In this document: positions 43,716 to 51,522 of the stretch, piece by piece
How positions within the stretch are numbered: position 1 is the stretch's first letter
How the letters are laid out: every line of letters starts with the position of its first letter
NCBI RefSeq assembly: GCF_001898575.1
Contig: NZ_MKUD01000081.1
Coordinates: 217,606-281,605, forward strand
Source: Spirosoma sp. 48-14
Lineage (GTDB): Bacteria > Bacteroidota > Bacteroidia > Cytophagales > Spirosomataceae
DNA: 64,000 nucleotides
Reading direction: 5' to 3'
The notes under the pieces: model-generated
Told to the model about the DNA's origin: nothing
What the model saw: the letters and a program-made list of their open reading frames with translations, nothing else
The model's database searches: none
Program-made: the position numbers and the translations under genes

Positions 43716-44011
43716 TACTTTGTAATGGTTACGTGAGAAACAGGGTAGTCCACCCGGCGTCGTAAGCGCCTGATGGATCAAAAACTAGCTTGTTGTGACC
43801 TGCCGAAACGGTTGCCGCCGTTTCGGTTTTTTTATTCATCCCACCTATACCGGTTGCCGCCAGCCTAAGTGGTTTGATCGGTTAGGGTGAGGGTGGATTC
43901 TCAAATCTGCCCTCGTACGATTTCTCAAAACTGAGCTAGACAAACCGTTCGGTTTTGAGAAACCGCACGCGTCAGGTTTAAGAACCTGACGTCACGAATG
44001 CAAACAATTTC
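43716..44011. other. 296-base region upstream of SusC with three hairpins
   Basis: A plus-oriented stem CCGAAACGG/CCGTTTCGG with a T run lies near 43803-43835. An 11-bp stem TTTCTCAAAAC pairs 43921-43931 with 43952-43962. CGTCAGGTT (43970-43978) pairs with 43983-43991 around TAAG. No gene or perfect TAnnTTTG box for SusC is seen, so the promoter is unresolved. Confidence 0.6.
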
Positions 44012-44455
44012 TTAGTCATTTACTTTAGCAAACAACCGTAGGTAATACGTATACACGTAGCAGCCAGCGCAAAAGCCAACAATTGATTCCAGTGCGGCAA
44101 AAACGGCCAGCACACTTACTGCAAGTAGAGTTGAAACGCCTGCTATATGTAGTACCATAATCAGGATAGCAAAGCCGAAGCCAATGCGAGCCGCGAATTG
44201 CTTAGGAGCCTGATCGGTGCCTTTATAAGGCAAATGGAAAGTATTTACCAAGCCGTCGGCTATCGTTCCTAATGGACTGTATTTTCCTAAATCGGTGCTC
44301 CGAAGACCAAAATCGACAAACAGTAAAAGAGGCAAAGCCAACCAATTCGTTAGCAAATACACAACGGCTATAAGCAGGACAAGACCCGCTACCAGACGAA
44401 CTTTCGTCTCATTGATCTGAACCCCACTCGTGGGACATATAATCTGGTTACTCAT
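44012..44455 (-). CDS. DUF4395 membrane protein with CxxC motif
   Basis: The 147-residue protein starts CPTSGVQINETKVR after five residues, the usual opening of DUF4395. It has about four membrane segments and a late motif VGFCAGCYVY (CxxC). DUF4395 proteins are small inner-membrane proteins often found near thioredoxin, rhodanese or other thiol/sulfur genes; no activity is firmly assigned. The paired cysteines suggest redox or sulfur transfer at the membrane. It lies on the same strand 297 bases upstream of SusC and 26 bases after the ACT-like gene. The sulfur theme matches the SoxC-like enzyme further downstream. Confidence 0.85.
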   Translation of the reverse strand: MSNQIICPTSGVQINETKVRLVAGLVLLIAVVYLLTNWLALPLLLFVDFGLRSTDLGKYSPLGTIADGLVNTFHLPYKGTDQAPKQFAARIGFGFAILIMVLHIAGVSTLLAVSVLAVFAALESIVGFCAGCYVYTYYLRLFAKVND

Positions 44456-44481
44456 GTTTTAGTTGTTTTCGGTATTCTTTG

Positions 44482-44742
44482 TCAATCACTCTGCCGCACA
44501 CTAACCAGCCCCTGTATGGCAGACAACTGCCGGTAAATTCGGGCCAGCTGATTATCGTCCTGTACCCAGACCGTCAGCTGACCATCGACCCGAACGCCAT
44601 TGACCACAAACGACAGTCCCGTAATTCGACACTGGTCATCCTGTGGAACGGCATTGGCTACGTCGTCTACGAAATTCAGTCGGTCGAACCCGATAATCTG
44701 GTAGACCAGTTGGCGGTTTCCTGTTGTTGAAGCTGATAGCAT
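44482..44742 (-). CDS. Small ACT-like domain protein
   Basis: The 86-residue product reads LVYQIIGFDRLNFVDDVANAV, then CRITGLSFVVNGVRVDGQLTVWV and LARIYRQLSAIQGLVSVRQ. This is the beta-alpha-beta-beta-alpha-beta plan and ending (GLVSVRQ) of ACT domains such as the one at the C-terminus of SpoT. ACT domains bind small ligands, usually amino acids, and act in regulation. A frame on the opposite strand covers almost the same bases; the ACT pattern makes the minus frame the real one. It precedes the DUF4395 gene by 26 bases. A stand-alone ACT next to sulfur genes and an Rrf2 regulator could sense an amino acid such as cysteine; this is speculative. Confidence 0.65.
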   Translation of the reverse strand: MLSASTTGNRQLVYQIIGFDRLNFVDDVANAVPQDDQCRITGLSFVVNGVRVDGQLTVWVQDDNQLARIYRQLSAIQGLVSVRQSD

Positions 44743-44841
44743 ACCGGAAGCGAATTGTCGTTGAACGTTGTTGTTTGTTGACGAAGTGAATTGTTAAAAA
44801 TATTTAATCTATGTACTTAATATAGATTTAAAGTAAATTCT

Positions 44842-44849
44842 TACTTTTG
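44842..44849 (+). promoter_or_regulatory. TAnnTTTG promoter element with upstream palindrome
   Basis: TACTTTTG matches the -7 consensus. The palindrome AATCTAT(N9)ATAGATT at 44806-44828 lies where a repressor would cover the -33 region. Confidence 0.5.
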
Positions 44850-44916
44850 CCTGTCGATGAAGGAATCGAATGTATGTGAAGGCTAGTTAATCAAGGAATT
44901 ACCAGAACTGGAACCG

Positions 44917-45072
44917 ATGAAACTACACGGCTACTATCCTCCCATTAACAAGGATAATGGTTCATTTTACAACAACATCGGAGCAGGCAGAAGTCCATTA
45001 CGAACTGAGTTTGTGGTCATTGACGCCGTAAAGGTAAGCGGGAGATTTTTTATTTTCCAAATTAGTATATAA
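44917..45072 (+). CDS. Possible 51-residue small protein upstream of Rrf2 gene
   Basis: ATG at 44917 opens a 51-codon frame (MKLHGYYPPINKDNGSFYNN at the start). It lies behind a TACTTTTG box and an inverted repeat, with its stop 64 bases before the Rrf2 gene. The composition is rich in Asn, Gly and aromatic residues and no family is recognised. It could be a real small gene, a remnant or chance. Confidence 0.3.
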   Translation: MKLHGYYPPINKDNGSFYNNIGAGRSPLRTEFVVIDAVKVSGRFFIFQISI

Positions 45073-45080
45073 AATTTATC

Positions 45081-45097
45081 GGATAAATATATTATCC
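45081..45097. promoter_or_regulatory. Palindromic operator candidate GGATAA-N5-TTATCC
   Basis: GGATAA (45081-45086) and TTATCC (45092-45097) flank ATATA, 40 bases before the Rrf2 ATG. The symmetry fits a dimeric regulator, probably the Rrf2 protein itself. No second copy was found by eye near SusC or DUF4395. Confidence 0.5.
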
Positions 45098-45136
45098 TAA
45101 AACCCTATCGGAATCACACACTAAATAAAATGCTAT

Positions 45137-45580
45137 ATGATCTCTAAAAGAGCAAAATACGCGATCAAAGCCATGAAAGCCTTGACCCAGGCGTATGGGA
45201 ACGGACCCGTGCTGATTGCACGCATTGCCGAGCAGGAACACATTCCACAAAAATTTTTGGAAGGCATTTTACTGGAACTGCGGAATCATGGATTGCTGCA
45301 AAGCCAGAAAGGGAAAGGGGGTGGCTACATGCTGCGGGTGGAGCCGGATCGGATCACACTGGCCCAACTCGTTCGTATTATCGATGGCCCCATAGCACCA
45401 ACGCCTTGTGTGTCCCTTCATTTTTACACCCGCTGCGACGACTGCGACAGCGAAGAGACGTGTAAGATCAGGCCCATCATGCTACGTGTTCGGGACGCCA
45501 ACCTGGCCGTTTACGAAAAAACAACCTTACAGATGCTCGTCGATGGCATAAAGGAACCGACTATGTTGGTACCTGTATAA
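45137..45580 (+). CDS. Rrf2 family transcriptional regulator with cysteine cluster
   Basis: The 147-residue protein has the Rrf2 winged helix (SKRAKYAIKAMKALTQAY, IPQKFLEGILLELRNHGLL, KGKGGGYML). A Cys-rich loop follows at about residues 93-113: TPCVSLHF..RCDDCDSEETC. Rrf2 members such as IscR and NsrR bind an Fe-S cluster through similar cysteines, while CymR-like members respond to cysteine metabolism. It probably controls the divergent ACT/DUF4395/SusC region or itself, given the palindrome 40 bases upstream; this is inference. Redox or sulfur sensing would match the neighbouring sulfur oxidation genes. Confidence 0.9.
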   Translation: MISKRAKYAIKAMKALTQAYGNGPVLIARIAEQEHIPQKFLEGILLELRNHGLLQSQKGKGGGYMLRVEPDRITLAQLVRIIDGPIAPTPCVSLHFYTRCDDCDSEETCKIRPIMLRVRDANLAVYEKTTLQMLVDGIKEPTMLVPV

Positions 45581-45598
45581 TCCAGCGCTGGCTTTTGC

Positions 45599-45606
45599 TA
45601 CATTTG
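45599..45606 (+). promoter_or_regulatory. TAnnTTTG box before LytTR membrane regulator
   Basis: TACATTTG lies 32 bases before the ATG at 45639 and 18 bases after the Rrf2 stop. The -33 element is weak. Confidence 0.4.
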
Positions 45607-45638
45607 CCCTACACAGGCAATGCAAACGCTGATCCGGT

Positions 45639-46517
45639 ATGGCCCCGCTTACGCGCCGACAACACCTTTACCTCCGCCTTGCGCTGGTGCCCATCGCTGC
45701 GCTGGTCGCTTCACATGTGGTGTTTGGTCAGCTATTTCCAGGGCAACCGGGCTATCAGTTTCCATGGCCTTATTTTCTGACGGTAGCAACGGTGATGGCC
45801 TCCTGCTGGGAGGTGAATCTGGCTGTTTTTGACTGGCTCGATGCCCGACTGCCGTTTGGTCAGCAGCCCACCCGGCGTTTGGCGGCTCAGTTTGTTGTGG
45901 GTGGAGTAGCTACGTTAGTGACCTTTGCTATTGTCTTCCCACTTGCTCAACGGCTATACACAAGCCACTGGCCAGCTCTGCCAACGGTGTTGAAAGGAAT
46001 AACGGTTTGTATCACATTGGCGTCACTGCTGAATGGCGGCTACGTAGGGCTTTATATTTTACGGGCTTTTTTAACTGAGCGCGAGATAAAAAGTCGATCC
46101 ATTTCCGAAAGTCCCCTGGGTTCCAACCCAATCACTACGCCTTTGCCAGTGCCCCAACTGGTTACGATAGCCATGCATACGGGTAAACTCCGGCTCTCTG
46201 TCGATCAGATTGCCTATTTCTATTCAACAGGTGGGTTGATCTTACTGGTCAAAACCGATGGACAGCAGGTGTCTACGTCCTATTCTTCCTTTGCCCAATT
46301 GACCCCTCAACTCGATAACCGATCCTTTTTTCAGCTTAATCGCCAGTTTCTGGCGGCCCAAAACGCCGTTCGGACGGTTCAGGACGATACCAATCGTAAG
46401 CTGGCCGTCCTGCTTGTTCCGGCCCTGCACAGGCAGCAACCGCACGAAGAGGTGATGGTAAGCCGGTATCGGCGTCCTGATTTTAAAAAATGGTTTGAGG
46501 CTACCCCAATCGCCTGA
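45639..46517 (+). CDS. Membrane-bound LytTR transcriptional regulator
   Basis: The 292-residue protein has four predicted membrane helices (about residues 12-32, 42-62, 84-104 and 120-142), a short linker, and a LytTR domain at about 170-280. The domain has IAMHTGKLRLSVDQIAYFYSTGGLILL and FFQLNRQFLAAQNAV. It would bind DNA from the membrane, a type common in Bacteroidota where signal reception is through the membrane part. No receiver or kinase domain is present. It follows the Rrf2 gene by 58 bases and precedes a seven-helix membrane protein by 122 bases. Targets are unknown. Confidence 0.85.
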   Translation: MAPLTRRQHLYLRLALVPIAALVASHVVFGQLFPGQPGYQFPWPYFLTVATVMASCWEVNLAVFDWLDARLPFGQQPTRRLAAQFVVGGVATLVTFAIVFPLAQRLYTSHWPALPTVLKGITVCITLASLLNGGYVGLYILRAFLTEREIKSRSISESPLGSNPITTPLPVPQLVTIAMHTGKLRLSVDQIAYFYSTGGLILLVKTDGQQVSTSYSSFAQLTPQLDNRSFFQLNRQFLAAQNAVRTVQDDTNRKLAVLLVPALHRQQPHEEVMVSRYRRPDFKKWFEATPIA

Positions 46518-46639
46518 CCATTCATCGTTCGTTTGGATACTATTCATCGTCATAGAGGGCTGGCCATTGCATTTCTGTCTGACGACTGTCCTTCCTTTGC
46601 CATCGCAAGTAATAGGACTTGCTCTAACAGGCCGTTATC

Positions 46640-47371
46640 ATGCAACCCAATCTTTCTCATCTATACGACACGACACCGCTCTGGCTCGACGCTTTTTTTG
46701 GAGCAACAACGCTCTTAACTGGTTATTATCTCTATAGCGGGGTTCGACAGGTTTCCAAACGTGCAGCGAATCGATTGTTCGTTGGCGTATCGATCTGGCT
46801 AATCATTTTAGCCCTTCTAGCCTACAATCAGATTTTTCTCCACCTCGATGCCAGACCGCCAGGTTTAGTACTGGTTATTGGTCCACCATTACTTTTTATA
46901 ATAGGCCTGTTCATCACAACCCAGGGGCGGCTCTGGATCGAAAAACTGCCACTGTCGACACTGACCGTTCTCCACGCTGTACGGGTTCCTGTAGAGCTAA
47001 GTTTGTACGGGCTTTATCTATACCATCAGGTGCCGCACTTGATGACATTTGAAGGAGGCAACGTTGATATTCTGTCGGGCCTGACGGCTCCTGTTGTGGC
47101 TTATTTTACGTTTCAACGCCACCAATTGTCAAACCAATGGCTTTTAGTCTGGAACATGCTGGTGTTGGGCTTAGTGCTGAATATTGTGATTCATGCTATT
47201 TTGTCGGCGCCCTTCCCCTTTCAACAATTCGGTTTCGATCAACCCAATGTGGGCATTCTGAAAGTCCCCTACGTCTGGCTTCCGGGTTTTGTTGTTCCTA
47301 CCGTTTTGTTCGCACACCTGGTTGCCATTTATCGGCTGATAAAGAAGGTTGTTCGTAACAAGCCAAGCTGA
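46640..47371 (+). CDS. Polytopic membrane protein, unknown
   Basis: The 243-residue protein has about seven membrane helices, beginning DTTPLWLDAFFGATTLLTGYY and ending with FVVPTVLFAHLVAIYRLIKK. No catalytic or transport motif is seen and I do not recognise the family. Its position after a membrane LytTR regulator and next to a 7TMR-DISM kinase suggests a link to signalling, without proof. It is convergent with the kinase gene, with only 16 bases between the stops. The ATG at 46640 gives an outside N-terminus. Confidence 0.65.
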   Translation: MQPNLSHLYDTTPLWLDAFFGATTLLTGYYLYSGVRQVSKRAANRLFVGVSIWLIILALLAYNQIFLHLDARPPGLVLVIGPPLLFIIGLFITTQGRLWIEKLPLSTLTVLHAVRVPVELSLYGLYLYHQVPHLMTFEGGNVDILSGLTAPVVAYFTFQRHQLSNQWLLVWNMLVLGLVLNIVIHAILSAPFPFQQFGFDQPNVGILKVPYVWLPGFVVPTVLFAHLVAIYRLIKKVVRNKPS

Positions 47372-47387
47372 ACGATGCGTTAATCGC

Positions 47388-49361
47388 CTATACATCTACT
47401 TCTACGGTGGTGCCTTCTTCAGCAAAAACCCGGAAGGTGCCGCCTAGTTCCTGCGCGCGGGTCTGCATATTCTGAAGGCCGTAGTGATGACTCGATACAA
47501 CAGTATTGTTCCAGGTGAAGCCGCAGCCATTATCATGAATCCTGAGGTTAATCCGCCCGCCCGAACTCACCTGCAACTGCACGTTGGCGACCGTAGCCTG
47601 CGCATGCTTGACAACGTTGTTCAGGGCCTCCTGCACGATTCTAAACAGATTTAGTACCTGAGTCGATGAAAGCCGTTGCGATTGCGAGCCCATGACCTGT
47701 ACATCGACATGCAGGCCATCCGGTTCATGGAAATAGCGATTGATATACTGATTCAATCGTTCGTCAAACTCCTCGACGGTAAAGCTTTCCTGGTGAATGG
47801 CCCAAATGGTTTCGCGAAGTAGCTTAACGGCTTCGCGGGTGTGCATGACAATCGTCCGTAAGCGCGACGCCCATTGCTTCCCTTCTTTCGTCGATTGTTT
47901 TTCGGCCTGATCGCTAATATGTGTCAGATTGGTCACGATGAAGGCCAGATGCGCCCCTACGTTATCGTGCAAATCGCGGGCAATCCGTTCTTTCTCGACC
48001 AGTAGGCTATTTTTCAAGGCCAATGCCTGTACTTCGGCTTCGTAGGCCCGTTGCTGCTGATCGGTACTTTCTTTAATGAGCCGCTCGGTTCGGTCGCGCT
48101 CCATTTTGTAGCGATAGGCTAAACCAATGGTCAACACCAGCACTTCAAACAAAGCCGCTACGGCATAATAGGTAAAATTGGCGACTGGCTCAACGGTAGG
48201 AATCAAACCAAAATTGGCGAAGACCTGCCCAAGATTAAGGGCGTAAAACGGCGAAACGGCAATCAGATACAACCAGGCTTCGCCAACGTGATACCGCCGA
48301 ACAATTCCTACCACAATATAGGCCCCAATCACGGGCATGGGAAACCAGTAAAAAATCGAGAAGATTCGCACCATAATCAATTCGACCGTGGGCGAAAAGG
48401 GGGTAATCAGTTCAATGGTCAGGCCAAGCAAGCAGAAAAGGCCACACCAGAGCACCACCGTTCCGATGGTATGCCAGCGCCGGGAAGGCGTATTTTTGAC
48501 CGACAGAAAGGTACGAACGAAGGTTAGCTGCGAATAGAACAGAATCAGAGGGAACAGGAAATAGATATTCTGCCGGGGCAACCAGAACTGAAGCTCGAAA
48601 CCAAACTGATTCAGAAAACCGTCGTTGATGACAAAAAAACCGACCAGACCCAGCAGGCAGAAAATGTATTTCGAATAAATTTGGTCGAGCGTGGTCAGAA
48701 AAAAAATAAGGCTCATAACCGCCACAAACGTCAGTGCAAACAGTACGCCCCCCCAAAATAAGTAGCCTTTCTGAACCAGCGATTCATAGGCCGACTCCCG
48801 AATCAGGCTAATGGGTACAAGCTGCGTACCCCGCTGTTTATACATGCGGAAATAGGCTGTTACGCGCTCATGGGCAGGTACAGTAAACGGAAACCAGTAA
48901 TGACGGTGATACCGAATTCGTTGGGTAGCGGGCGTTTTCCAGCCGATTACGGGTGAGGCCGACAACACCCGATTGTGGCTGTCGACAATGAAAAGTTGAA
49001 GGGAATCGAACGACCAGAAATCAACTTCGGCTAACCAGGCCTGCGTCGTTTTCGAGCCATTTTCCAGCCGAAATCGTAACCAGACAGGCCGAGCCGCTTT
49101 TATACCCGTTACATAGCCAAAGTTAGGAACGGGCGTCGCTATAGGTTGAAAGACATTACCCGAAGCCAGCCCAATCATGTCTGCAATCGTTCGGGTAGCC
49201 AGCGAGTCACGGAAATAAGCCAGGTGTCCACGTAATGATACCTCATTGCCCTGCGTAGACAAACGAATGACCGGCTGCTTACTGAGCGGTTGTGCTGCCA
49301 GGCGAAAAGTCAGTAAGCAACAGCTTAAAATGAAGAATACCTGTTGACTAAAATGTCGCAT
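47388..49361 (-). CDS. 7TMR-DISM sensor histidine kinase (HisKA_3)
   Basis: The 657-residue protein has a signal peptide, a periplasmic 7TMR-DISMED2 domain (about 30-180) and seven membrane helices (about 200-405). A coiled linker follows, then a HisKA_3 dimerisation domain with EKERIARDLHDNVGAHLAF (phosphate-accepting His) and a HATPase domain with RIHDNGCGF and GLQNMQTRAQELGG. Such kinases signal to NarL-type response regulators, none of which is in this window. 7TMR-DISMED2 resembles carbohydrate-binding modules, so a glycan signal is possible. It is convergent with the membrane protein gene and follows a repeat hairpin at its 5' side. Confidence 0.92.
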   Translation of the reverse strand: MRHFSQQVFFILSCCLLTFRLAAQPLSKQPVIRLSTQGNEVSLRGHLAYFRDSLATRTIADMIGLASGNVFQPIATPVPNFGYVTGIKAARPVWLRFRLENGSKTTQAWLAEVDFWSFDSLQLFIVDSHNRVLSASPVIGWKTPATQRIRYHRHYWFPFTVPAHERVTAYFRMYKQRGTQLVPISLIRESAYESLVQKGYLFWGGVLFALTFVAVMSLIFFLTTLDQIYSKYIFCLLGLVGFFVINDGFLNQFGFELQFWLPRQNIYFLFPLILFYSQLTFVRTFLSVKNTPSRRWHTIGTVVLWCGLFCLLGLTIELITPFSPTVELIMVRIFSIFYWFPMPVIGAYIVVGIVRRYHVGEAWLYLIAVSPFYALNLGQVFANFGLIPTVEPVANFTYYAVAALFEVLVLTIGLAYRYKMERDRTERLIKESTDQQQRAYEAEVQALALKNSLLVEKERIARDLHDNVGAHLAFIVTNLTHISDQAEKQSTKEGKQWASRLRTIVMHTREAVKLLRETIWAIHQESFTVEEFDERLNQYINRYFHEPDGLHVDVQVMGSQSQRLSSTQVLNLFRIVQEALNNVVKHAQATVANVQLQVSSGGRINLRIHDNGCGFTWNNTVVSSHHYGLQNMQTRAQELGGTFRVFAEEGTTVEVDV

Positions 49362-49411
49362 CAGTGATTTGAGGTACCACTAATGTAGTCATTTATTTAG
49401 AGAGTGAAACA

Positions 49412-49466
49412 GTGAAAGAGCGAAAGAGTGGCAGCGGACCTCTGTTTCACTCTTTCGCTCTTTCAC
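49412..49466. repeat. Octanucleotide-repeat hairpin (copy B), overlaps a stop codon
   Basis: GTGAAAGAGCGAAAGAGTG at 49412-49430 pairs exactly with 49448-49466 (19 bp, 17-base loop). Units of GAGYGAAA are shared with copies at 21942 and 50905. The TGA stop of the oxidoreductase gene (49463-49465) is inside the right arm. Confidence 0.85.
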
Positions 49467-50899
49467 AACGAGTAGCCCCCATTGTACTGCCGCCGGACAA
49501 ACTGGTTGGCGTAATCGAAGTTGGTAATCTTCATGGTATCGCCATCCCAGAGGAGCCGCTTACGGCCCGTAAACTTGCCCCCTTCGCGAGCCATGTAGGA
49601 ACGCGTGGCTAGGTTGCCCATCAGAACGGTTTCGGTAAGCGGCCCCGACTGATCGAACGACGACGATGTATAGGCGCCATACCCTTGTTTGCAGGCTTTC
49701 ACCCATTGCTGCTGATGCCCTTCCGTTTTGCCTTCGACCAGCGGTTTTTCGGGAGCAGGCAAAGCCGTATTGGCAAACTTATCGGCCGGAAGCAGTTTCG
49801 GATCGTTACCGAACAGGCCACCCGTCAGCATCCCTTTGGTGCCGATAAACAGAATACCGCCATTATTATCCCGGAACACCTCCTCATACGCTACCCCTTC
49901 GGGCAGTTGCGGCCGAATTCCCCCATCGAACCAGGAAAATTTAATCTCTTTTACTTTCTTATCGTCTGACGGAAAGGTCAGGTGAATAGCCGACGAGGGC
50001 GGGCAGCTATCGTCAAAGAAGGCTTCTTTGAAGAAATCGGCATACACCGAACCAACGCTGCACTCTACGGAAGTTGGGTATTTGAGTTTCAGGGCGCGGA
50101 AAGGTACATCCATGAAGTGGCAACCCATATCGCCCAAAGCGCCAGTGCCAAAATCCCAGTAGCCCCGCCAGCGGGTCGGCATGTAGGCTTCGTGATAATC
50201 GCGATAGGGGGCCGTTCCGAGCCAGAGCGGCCAGTTGACTTCGGACGGTACGGGCTGCGACTCCCCTTTGTCTTTCGGCGACCGTACCCCCTGCGGCCAA
50301 ACCGGACGGTCGGTCCAGCAGTAAACCGTATGTACATGGCCAATCATCTTTTTCTGAATGGCCGTTTCGATAATCCGTGTAGCATCGCCCGAACTCCCCT
50401 GATTTCCCATCTGGGTTACGACTTTGTAGCGCTCGGCAGCCTGGGTCAGCATCCGGGCTTCGTAAATATCGTGGGTTAATGGTTTTTCGACGTACACATG
50501 CTTGCCGAGTTGCATAGCCGCCATAGCGATGGGCGCGTGCATGTGATCAGGCGTACTGACAATGACGGCATCGAAGCTTTTGCCAGCCTTATCGAACATT
50601 TCGCGATAATCCTGAAAGTAAGGTGCATTCGGAAACTGAGCCCGGTACTTTTTCGCCTGACGATTATCGACATCACACAGAGCGACGATGTTGTCGGAAC
50701 CATTATTATAGGCCAGCCGGATGTTCACATCGGCTTTACCCCCACACCCAACGGCGGCAATAGCCAGTTTATCGGATGGAGCAATAATTCGTGAGCCATT
50801 GGCCGATTTTCCACCCAGCACATGACGCGGAACCAGCAGAAAACTGGCCGCAGCCAGGGTACTATTCTCCAGAAATTGACGACGAGAGGGCTTAGGCAT
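49463..50899 (-). CDS. Gfo/Idh/MocA family oxidoreductase, Tat-exported
   Basis: The 478-residue protein has a Tat signal (SRRQFL, Arg 6-7) and an NAD-binding Rossmann domain beginning IAAVGCGGKADVNIR (about residue 45). It has the conserved VEKPLTHD motif with the catalytic Lys, and a C-terminal alpha/beta domain. Family members oxidise or dehydrate sugars and sugar derivatives with a tightly bound NAD(P). Tat-exported members with bound cofactor are known in Bacteroidota glycan metabolism. It stands alone, flanked on both sides by octamer-repeat palindromes; the right arm of one supplies its stop codon. Substrate unknown. Confidence 0.9.
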   Translation of the reverse strand: MPKPSRRQFLENSTLAAASFLLVPRHVLGGKSANGSRIIAPSDKLAIAAVGCGGKADVNIRLAYNNGSDNIVALCDVDNRQAKKYRAQFPNAPYFQDYREMFDKAGKSFDAVIVSTPDHMHAPIAMAAMQLGKHVYVEKPLTHDIYEARMLTQAAERYKVVTQMGNQGSSGDATRIIETAIQKKMIGHVHTVYCWTDRPVWPQGVRSPKDKGESQPVPSEVNWPLWLGTAPYRDYHEAYMPTRWRGYWDFGTGALGDMGCHFMDVPFRALKLKYPTSVECSVGSVYADFFKEAFFDDSCPPSSAIHLTFPSDDKKVKEIKFSWFDGGIRPQLPEGVAYEEVFRDNNGGILFIGTKGMLTGGLFGNDPKLLPADKFANTALPAPEKPLVEGKTEGHQQQWVKACKQGYGAYTSSSFDQSGPLTETVLMGNLATRSYMAREGGKFTGRKRLLWDGDTMKITNFDYANQFVRRQYNGGYSL

Positions 50900-50904
50900 A
50901 ATTT

Positions 50905-51074
50905 AAAGAGCGAAAGAGTGAATTGCGAAAGAGCGAAACTTGGCGACTACGACGAAGTACATCCTCCATTCAAACTAGTAAGCCAGAAACGCTTTGCTAC
51001 TACTTATTTAACTGGTCCCTTAGTTTTGCTCTTTCACTCATTCGCTCATTCGCTCTTTCACTCTTTCACTCTTT
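50905..51074. repeat. Octanucleotide-repeat arms (copy C)
   Basis: The left arm at 50905-50941 and the right arm at 51022-51074 consist of GAGYGAAN octamers in inverted orientation. The unit number is unequal (right arm longer), and an 80-base unrelated segment lies between. It fills the gap between the oxidoreductase and SCP2-like genes. Confidence 0.8.
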
Positions 51075-51078
51075 ATAA

Positions 51079-51375
51079 TCACCCCATAATCTGGCCCATT
51101 TTCATGGCGATGCCCATATCGCCTTTGATTTTGAGTTTTCCCATCATCACGGCCATCATCGGATTCAGGTCGCCGGTGCTCATTTTCACCAGGTTATCGA
51201 TCGTTACCTGCAAATCGCAATCGGCGGGTTTGTCTTCGTTCGATACTATTGCCGGTGACTGCGTGGCATCGATATAGACAACACCCTGGTCAGTTACGAG
51301 CTTAACGGTAGCGTTGATATTATCGGCATGTGTAACTTTGGTCCGAATTTGCTCGGTCAGTTCTTGCAGAGTCAT
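51079..51375 (-). CDS. SCP2 sterol-binding domain protein
   Basis: From the ATG at 51375 the product is 98 residues and consists of an SCP2-like domain: VKLVTDQGVVYIDATQ, CDLQVTIDNLVKMSTGDLNPM and MAVMMGKLKIKGDMGIAMKMG. The last motif (GKLKIKGD...K) is the typical end of the family. SCP2 domains hold hydrophobic ligands in a tunnel; in bacteria their ligands are mostly unknown. It has no signal peptide. The frame is open 13 codons upstream, but that start is less likely. It follows a repeat array and is a single gene. Confidence 0.88.
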   Translation of the reverse strand: MTLQELTEQIRTKVTHADNINATVKLVTDQGVVYIDATQSPAIVSNEDKPADCDLQVTIDNLVKMSTGDLNPMMAVMMGKLKIKGDMGIAMKMGQIMG

Positions 51376-51522
51376 TTGCTTTGATTTTCGTTGGTATGTA
51401 GGAAACACTGCCACGAAAATAAGGTTTTGGGAAGTTACATATGCAACTTCCTTTTAACAGGTCCTTAAACGCGGAGCTAAATCCGTTTGTATTAACCAGG
51501 CGGGCAGGATGTCCGCGTTACT

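Larger units (their letters stand above)
44743..45136. other. 394-base divergent region between ACT-like and Rrf2 genes
   Basis: It holds an imperfect palindrome AATCTAT...ATAGATT (44806-44828), the -7 type box at 44842-44849, a 51-codon frame and a second palindrome at 45081-45097. It is the likely control region for the divergent genes. Confidence 0.5.

Noticed and set aside
43803-43835. Plus-strand intrinsic terminator upstream of SusC
   Set aside because: The stem and T run look like a terminator but no plus-strand gene precedes it, so I list it only as a hairpin in the intergenic region.
44479-44730. 83-codon plus-strand frame opposite the ACT-like gene
   Set aside because: It is the antisense shadow; the minus frame shows an ACT-domain pattern and operon spacing to DUF4395.
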